Positions 60,537-64,000 of a stretch of 64,000 bases of DNA are shown here, piece by piece; positions within the stretch are counted from its first letter, which is position 1, and every line of letters begins with the position of its first letter. The stretch covers positions 1-64,000 of the forward strand of contig DYKG01000014.1 in the NCBI GenBank assembly GCA_020722725.1, given 5' to 3'. The notes below the pieces were generated by a model that was not told the origin of the DNA, did not search any database, and worked only from the letters and a program-made list of their open reading frames with translations. The DNA is from Candidatus Methylomirabilis sp. Its GTDB lineage: Bacteria > Muiribacteriota > Ozemobacteria > Ozemobacterales > Ozemobacteraceae. The translations under genes were made by a program, and so were the position numbers.

Positions 60537-61636
60537 ATAAACGTTTTAAACTAATTTTTGCCATTTTTTATATCTTGATTTCTGGCCAGGCGTCATCAGC
60601 AAGCCCTTCGGGCAGTGTTTCACGGGGTCTGGATTACCTCGCAGCCGGAAAACTTGAACAGGCTGAGAAGGAATTTCAGCAGGCGCGATTTGCGGAGCCT
60701 GATAATGCCGCGATTAAGTATAATCTGGGGCATGTCAGATTTCGCCGCCGCCAGTATGAAAATGCCGCAAAATACTTTGCCGATGCGGCAGAGAAAGCCG
60801 ATAATGCAGATCTTCGATTTAACAGTCTGCATAACCTTGGAAATGCGTCTTTTCGCATGGGCGATTACGCCAGGGCTATTGACGCGTACCAAAAGGGTCT
60901 TGAAATAAAAAAAGATAAAAGAACCGAATTCAATTTGAAGGCCGCCGAAGAAAAGCTCAGGCAGCAGCAGGAAAAGCAAAAGGAAAAGCAGCAGCAAGAT
61001 CAGCAGCAAAATCAGAAAAATCAGCAGAATCAGCAGTCGCAAAATAAAGATCAATCGGGCAACGAACAGCAGAAAAAAGATGGAGATCAACAGCAAAAAG
61101 GTCAGCAGTCACCGAACGGCAATGAGGGCGATTCAAAAAAGCAGTCTGATGAGCAGAAGCAGGATGGCCAAAAACAGGGATCAGATAAGAATTCATCCGA
61201 CGAAGCAAAGTCTGAAAAAAACCAGGAAAACTCTCAAGCTCAGGATCAAAAGGCAAATGAAAAAAAACAGCCTGATGGGCAGTCGTCTTCGCAGGAAAAA
61301 AACGAAAGTGACCAGCAAAAACAGGAAGCAGAGGAAGATTCTCAAGAGCAGAACCGCCAAGATGTAGAGATGGCTCAAGAAAAAGACAAAGACTCTTCTG
61401 GTCAGGAATCACAGCGGGCCAGAGCCATGAAAAACCGTAAACTCAACCCCTATATGATCGAAAAAATGATGCGGGAAATGCAGGAAAGAGAAAAACAGGC
61501 CCAGCTTTACTATCGCAATGACCCGCAACGCATCGAAGAAATGGACCCGTTTTACATGAATGCCCAACAGCTTCAGGAATGGATGAAGAATCGGGGCCGA
61601 CCAAAACCGAAGGAAACGGATGAACCGGATTGGTAA
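60533..61636 (+). CDS. BatC-type TPR protein with Gln/Lys-rich domain
   Basis: The 367-residue protein starts at ATG 60533 (ATGA overlap with batB); a longer frame from 60473 lies inside batB. It has a signal-like segment (KLIFAIFYILISGQASSA), TPR units (SRGLDYLAAGKLEQAEKEFQ, AIKYNLGHVRFRRRQYENAA, SLHNLGNASFRMGDYARAID) and then about 150 residues of Gln/Lys/Asn/Ser-rich low complexity (runs such as QQQDQQQNQKNQQ) before a conserved end LNPYMIEKMMREMQE. BatC relatives are periplasmic TPR proteins of the Bat operon. The low-complexity part is unusually long. Confidence 0.85.
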   Translation: MNKRFKLIFAIFYILISGQASSASPSGSVSRGLDYLAAGKLEQAEKEFQQARFAEPDNAAIKYNLGHVRFRRRQYENAAKYFADAAEKADNADLRFNSLHNLGNASFRMGDYARAIDAYQKGLEIKKDKRTEFNLKAAEEKLRQQQEKQKEKQQQDQQQNQKNQQNQQSQNKDQSGNEQQKKDGDQQQKGQQSPNGNEGDSKKQSDEQKQDGQKQGSDKNSSDEAKSEKNQENSQAQDQKANEKKQPDGQSSSQEKNESDQQKQEAEEDSQEQNRQDVEMAQEKDKDSSGQESQRARAMKNRKLNPYMIEKMMREMQEREKQAQLYYRNDPQRIEEMDPFYMNAQQLQEWMKNRGRPKPKETDEPDW

Positions 61637-61721
61637 TCAGTTTTCGATGGGAATTGTAAGGCGCGATGAAGTCGCAGGTTTCTGCGGTTTCTCATTCATA
61701 GAATCCTTTTTCTGGGTTTAT

Positions 61722-61928
61722 TCAGCCTGGGCAGAATTTCTCGAAGCAATCCTGCAGAAGCTTCAATTTAAAGAAAATTTCTTCCAGTTCGTCGTTCAAT
61801 TCATCGTTGCCAGGATTGAAGTCCGGGTCGGCGAGAATTTCCTGCTGTCTTTTCTGCAGAAGGTCATAAAGTGCATGAAGCTGGCTGCAAAAAATGCTCT
61901 GTGAATAGTTAACCTGATTCTTTCTCAT
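61722..61928 (-). CDS. Small helical protein of unknown function
   Basis: The 68-residue frame has GAGGA four bases before its ATG at 61928, which lends it support. It is mostly helical and charged: YSQSIFCSQLHALYDLLQKR and NDELNDELEEIFFKLKLLQD suggest a two-helix coiled coil. Three cysteines are scattered (two near the ends, one in the middle). No family is recognised. A frame on the other strand (61620-61904) covers the same ground and lacks a ribosome binding site. Confidence 0.5.
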   Translation of the reverse strand: MRKNQVNYSQSIFCSQLHALYDLLQKRQQEILADPDFNPGNDELNDELEEIFFKLKLLQDCFEKFCPG

Positions 61929-62018
61929 TTAGTCCTCGAAAACACGCTGTTGCCCAAATAGTGAGTCTTGATCCATTGCCAGACTCTTTTAACCGGGTTT
62001 AATTCCGGAGATTTACAT

Positions 62019-62069
62019 AAAAAACAGGGGTCGCCCAGCCTGGCAAATGAACCATCAGAGGCGGCCCTG
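62019..62069 (-). terminator. Candidate terminator after the sigma/anti-sigma/TPR operon
   Basis: On the minus strand CAGGGCCGCC (62069-62060) pairs with GGCGACCCCTG (62035-62025) around a large loop, with one bulge, and six T residues follow (62024-62019). It lies 20 bases after the end of the TPR gene at 62090. The long loop lowers confidence. Confidence 0.6.
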
Positions 62070-62089
62070 ATCCCGCGGAAAACCTGATT

Positions 62090-62752
62090 TTACTTTTCTT
62101 TCAATGCTTTCTGGTTGATTTCTATGACTTTTTTCAGCATTTCTTCAGCCTTGTCGAGCTTGTTATTCTTTCGATACATGTCACTGAGAGCGAGTATAAG
62201 CTTAGAAGCGGCATGAGGTTCATCTTTTTCGAATTTGGCAATGCCTTCAAGCATGATTTTTTCTGCATCTTCAAGACGATTGTTTATCAGGTATAAGCGC
62301 CCGATTTCATGATAAATGGGAATCATTTTTTTCATTACCATGAAGGGCTTTTCGTCTGGCCAATTTTCTTTGTTTTCAAGCGGGTTTGCTTCAAAAAGGG
62401 TCAGGATCTTTTTCAATTCGGCGGCGGCTTCATCGATTTTTTTCTGTTCTTCATAAACCTTCGCCAGCTCTTTGTGAGCTTCAGCTATTGCAGATACTGC
62501 ATTTCTCTGTTTTCGAAACTTTTCCATTTCCGGGTTGTTTTGGCCGGGAAATTTTCCCCTGCGCTCCATCCGTTCGCGGTTTTCCATCATTTCATCCGGA
62601 CCGGGGCCGGGACCTGGTCTGTCCATGCCCATTCCCATTTCCGGGCGTCCTTCACCCGGTTCCATCGGGCCGGGTTGGGCATTGGCCACATTGAGGCCGG
62701 CAATGATCAAAGCGCTTAAAATAATGCTCAGCCAGAATCTCGATCGTTCCAT
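62090..62752 (-). CDS. Exported TPR-like protein in the sigma-factor operon
   Basis: The 220-residue protein has a signal peptide (MERSRFWLSIILSALIIAGLN, then VANAQ), a Met/Gly/Pro-rich segment with PGPMEPGEGRPEMGMGMDRP, and TPR-type helices (SAIAEAHKELAKVYEEQKKI, PIYHEIGRLYLINNRLEDAE, SKLILALSDMYRKNNKLDKA). It is periplasmic or surface-exposed. It overlaps the anti-sigma gene by 25 bases, so it is probably part of the same stress response. The Met-rich stretch could bind soft metals or oxidants, which is only a guess. Confidence 0.78.
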   Translation of the reverse strand: MERSRFWLSIILSALIIAGLNVANAQPGPMEPGEGRPEMGMGMDRPGPGPGPDEMMENRERMERRGKFPGQNNPEMEKFRKQRNAVSAIAEAHKELAKVYEEQKKIDEAAAELKKILTLFEANPLENKENWPDEKPFMVMKKMIPIYHEIGRLYLINNRLEDAEKIMLEGIAKFEKDEPHAASKLILALSDMYRKNNKLDKAEEMLKKVIEINQKALKEK

Positions 62753-63276
62753 AGTTCTTCCTCCTGGGTTTCCTCAAAAAATGAGGGAATTTTTTCGTTT
62801 TCAACGAAACTTATAATATTTGAGTCATGGTAATCGAAAAAGGTTACATCAGAAAAATACATTTCAGTAAAAACAGGCAATTTTTGTTCATCTGGTTCCA
62901 CGAATCTGGCTATTTCGACTTTCTTTGAGGAGTCAACGGTTGGGTTTACCCTCATTAATTCGAGAATCGCAAAGCCGGTAACGATCGAAAGACCAAAAAC
63001 CAGACCATATTTCAGGCCGTTGAAAAAACTTCCTTTCACGGTTTGATCTGGTGGTGAAGAATCAATATCTTTCCTTGCTGAGCCAACAGGCAGGGCATCA
63101 GGCATGCAGCGGGCGGTGGCATTGCTCCATTCGGCGGCTGAAAGGCCATCGGGCGGAGTGGCAAGCTCTTTTTCAAGCCATGCGGAACAGGAGCTGCAGC
63201 TTTGCAGATGGCTTTCAAGTTCAGATAGATCCTGGTTATCGGCAATGATTTTCATGCGGAATTCTTCACAGTTCAT
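62728..63276 (-). CDS. Zinc-finger anti-sigma factor
   Basis: The 182-residue protein starts at MNCEEFR (63276, GGAG ten bases upstream). The longer frame from 63375 is not used. The N-terminal anti-sigma zinc-finger region has C3, H36-type HLQSCSSCSAW (HxxxCxxC), the zf-HC2 pattern. One membrane helix follows at about 95-115 (LKYGLVFGLSIVTGFAILEL). The rest lies outside the membrane and ends near TQEEELWNDRD. Such proteins hold the partner sigma factor at the membrane until a signal releases it. The gene overlaps the sigma factor gene by 11 bases. Confidence 0.88.
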   Translation of the reverse strand: MNCEEFRMKIIADNQDLSELESHLQSCSSCSAWLEKELATPPDGLSAAEWSNATARCMPDALPVGSARKDIDSSPPDQTVKGSFFNGLKYGLVFGLSIVTGFAILELMRVNPTVDSSKKVEIARFVEPDEQKLPVFTEMYFSDVTFFDYHDSNIISFVENEKIPSFFEETQEEELWNDRDSG

Positions 63277-63802
63277 AAGAATTTTCTCCTTGCCGGCAGT
63301 TTTGCTGCCAGAACCGGGCAAACTTCTGTCGCGCTCTAAACAAGCTGACTTTGGCGTTTGCCGGTGAAATTTCAAGTATATCAGCGATCTCTTCGATTTT
63401 TAGTTCGTCCCAATAGGCAAGCATCAAGATTGATCGATCTTTTTCACCCATCAGGTCAAGAATTATACTGGTGTCAAGTTTCAACTCACAGTGAGCGAAG
63501 CGCTTATCCTTTTTTCCCGGGTCGAATGCAAGTTCGGCGGTTGCCGCTTCTTTTTTCTTAATTGCCTTGCGGAAAAGGATCTTGTAAAGCCAGGTGCGAA
63601 GCCTGGCCTGGCCTTTGAAGCTATCGAGGAAGCGAAAGGCGTCGCTGAAGGTTTCCTGAACAAGGTCTTCGGCAGTTTCTCGCTGACCGGTAAATCTCAG
63701 GGCATGGGTGAAAAGGCAGGCGGAATGATTGGCGAAGATGGCCTTGAAGCCTTCTTCTCTGCCGTTGAGAGCCATTGCTATCGCTTCTGAATCGTTCATC
63801 AT
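63266..63802 (-). CDS. ECF RNA polymerase sigma factor
   Basis: The 178-residue protein has sigma region 2 (FTHALRFTGQRETAEDLVQE, with TFSDAFRFLDSFKGQARLRT) and region 4 (LDLMGEKDRSILMLAYWDEL, IEEIADILEISPANAKVSLF). The linker between them carries few recognised features. It is an RpoE-type extracytoplasmic-function sigma factor. Two ATG codons in tandem begin it at 63802 and 63799. No ribosome binding site is seen; a candidate ECF promoter ends five bases upstream. Confidence 0.93.
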   Translation of the reverse strand: MMNDSEAIAMALNGREEGFKAIFANHSACLFTHALRFTGQRETAEDLVQETFSDAFRFLDSFKGQARLRTWLYKILFRKAIKKKEAATAELAFDPGKKDKRFAHCELKLDTSIILDLMGEKDRSILMLAYWDELKIEEIADILEISPANAKVSLFRARQKFARFWQQNCRQGENSYEL

Positions 63803-63837
63803 ATTAATCAGAGCAGGAATTTTGCTCTAAGGTTACA
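63803..63837 (-). promoter_or_regulatory. Candidate ECF-type autoregulatory promoter with inverted repeat
   Basis: On the minus strand TGTAACCTT (63837-63829) is an AAC-type -35 element, and TCTGA (63812-63808) fits the -10 of RpoE-class promoters at a 16-base spacing. A perfect inverted repeat, AGAGCA with TGCTCT (63810-63815 and 63823-63828 on the plus strand), lies between and over the -10 element. The sigma ATG follows within five bases. Confidence 0.45.
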
Positions 63838-63879
63838 AAATTATTGAAAATTTTTCCTGAAATATTTATAGAAAATGAA

Positions 63880-63928
63880 AACGCCCGGTTCGACCTGGCT
63901 TTTTCATGGCCAGCGCAATCCGGGCGTT
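63880..63928 (-). terminator. Hairpin, probable terminator of the gene entering from the right
   Basis: AACGCCCGG (63880-63888) and CCGGGCGTT (63920-63928) form a nine-base stem, with an inner CTGGC/GCCAG pairing and TTTTCATTTTC on the minus-strand side after the stem. It lies just after the stop of the partial gene at 63949. Confidence 0.55.
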
Positions 63929-63948
63929 GAATTTAATCTGTTGCGGCT

Positions 63949-64000
63949 TTACCGACCGATGTACAAAACCTCTTCAGATAGTTCAATGCCGAAATCATTC
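63949..64000 (-). CDS. C-terminal end of an unidentified gene
   Basis: The minus strand has an open frame from the window edge that ends in TAA at 63951-63949 and reads NDFGIELSEEVLYIGR. The text is protein-like and the hairpin that follows supports a real gene end. Sixteen residues do not allow identification. Confidence 0.4.
   Translation of the reverse strand, partial: NDFGIELSEEVLYIGR

Noticed and set aside
61620-61904. 94-codon plus-strand frame after the Bat operon
   Set aside because: It lacks a ribosome binding site and is opposed by a minus-strand frame with one; the text is hydrophobic without a signal pattern.
1-64000. CRISPR array, tRNA or rRNA genes, transposase, phage genes
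   Set aside because: No direct repeats with spacers, cloverleaf-like stretches, rRNA text or transposase/integrase motifs were seen on either strand.

Overview
The window reads as chromosome of an uncultivated, Gram-negative-type bacterium. It carries type IV pilus/type II secretion parts, many TPR and HEAT scaffold proteins, a eukaryotic-like Ser/Thr kinase, a Bat (aerotolerance-type) operon, lipoproteins and an AsmA-type envelope protein. Several PilT paralogues, abundant pseudopilins and HEAT-TPR fusions recall Candidatus Riflebacteria (Ozemobacteria), but this placement is inference from gene style at modest confidence. No rRNA, tRNA, CRISPR array, transposase or phage gene was seen.

Layout. 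1-4946: two secreted proteins of unknown function, a terminator, then three prepilin-like genes. 5005-5748: a small ORF and a MerR-like coiled-coil regulator. 5803-10996 (minus): a six-gene run of moeA, a DUF1786-like ASKHA protein, a secreted helical protein, a thioredoxin-like protein, a YraQ/DUF318 permease and a TPR protein. 11043-16260: a large lipoprotein, recD2, and a glycine-zipper membrane protein. 16323-21554 (minus): a HEAT-TPR fusion, a DUF4177-like protein, recG, rsmD. 21941-23073 (minus): two half-size ChrA chromate transporters. 23188-30376: an operon of four PilT-family proteins, a second HEAT-TPR fusion and two pseudopilins. 30362-33683 (minus): a SpoIID-domain protein, recN and an HU-like protein. 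33785-41672 (minus): a giant tandem-kinase protein with a C-terminal beta-helix, a secreted TPR protein, and a Cu/Zn-type permease with an HMA domain. 41813-47306: an AsmA-like protein and an FHA protein. 47368-53669 (minus): an M23 peptidase, a lipoprotein, rlmE, a 5'-nucleotidase, a small protein, and a radical SAM-thioesterase fusion. 53775-61636: the Bat operon with an inserted SurA/PpiD-like chaperone. 61722-63802 (minus): a small protein, then an ECF sigma factor, zinc-finger anti-sigma factor and secreted TPR protein operon. 63949-64000: the tail of one more minus-strand gene.

Two observations stand out. First, the PilT operon at 23188-30376 holds two ATPases with intact catalytic motifs followed by two that have lost them step by step, the last lacking the Walker A lysine. 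All are packed with a HEAT-TPR scaffold and pseudopilins, which suggests a mixed-subunit or regulated retraction motor. Second, about half of the operon-leading genes have a -35/-10 promoter whose -10 box ends only 6-7 bases before the start codon and have no ribosome binding site. The sequence therefore predicts leaderless mRNAs for moeA, recD2, pilT, the kinase, the AsmA protein, the SpoIID protein and others, while operon-internal genes carry good Shine-Dalgarno sequences.

The kinase and the AsmA/FHA pair are divergent from one shared intergenic region, so kinase phosphorylation read by the FHA domain is a plausible local circuit (inference).
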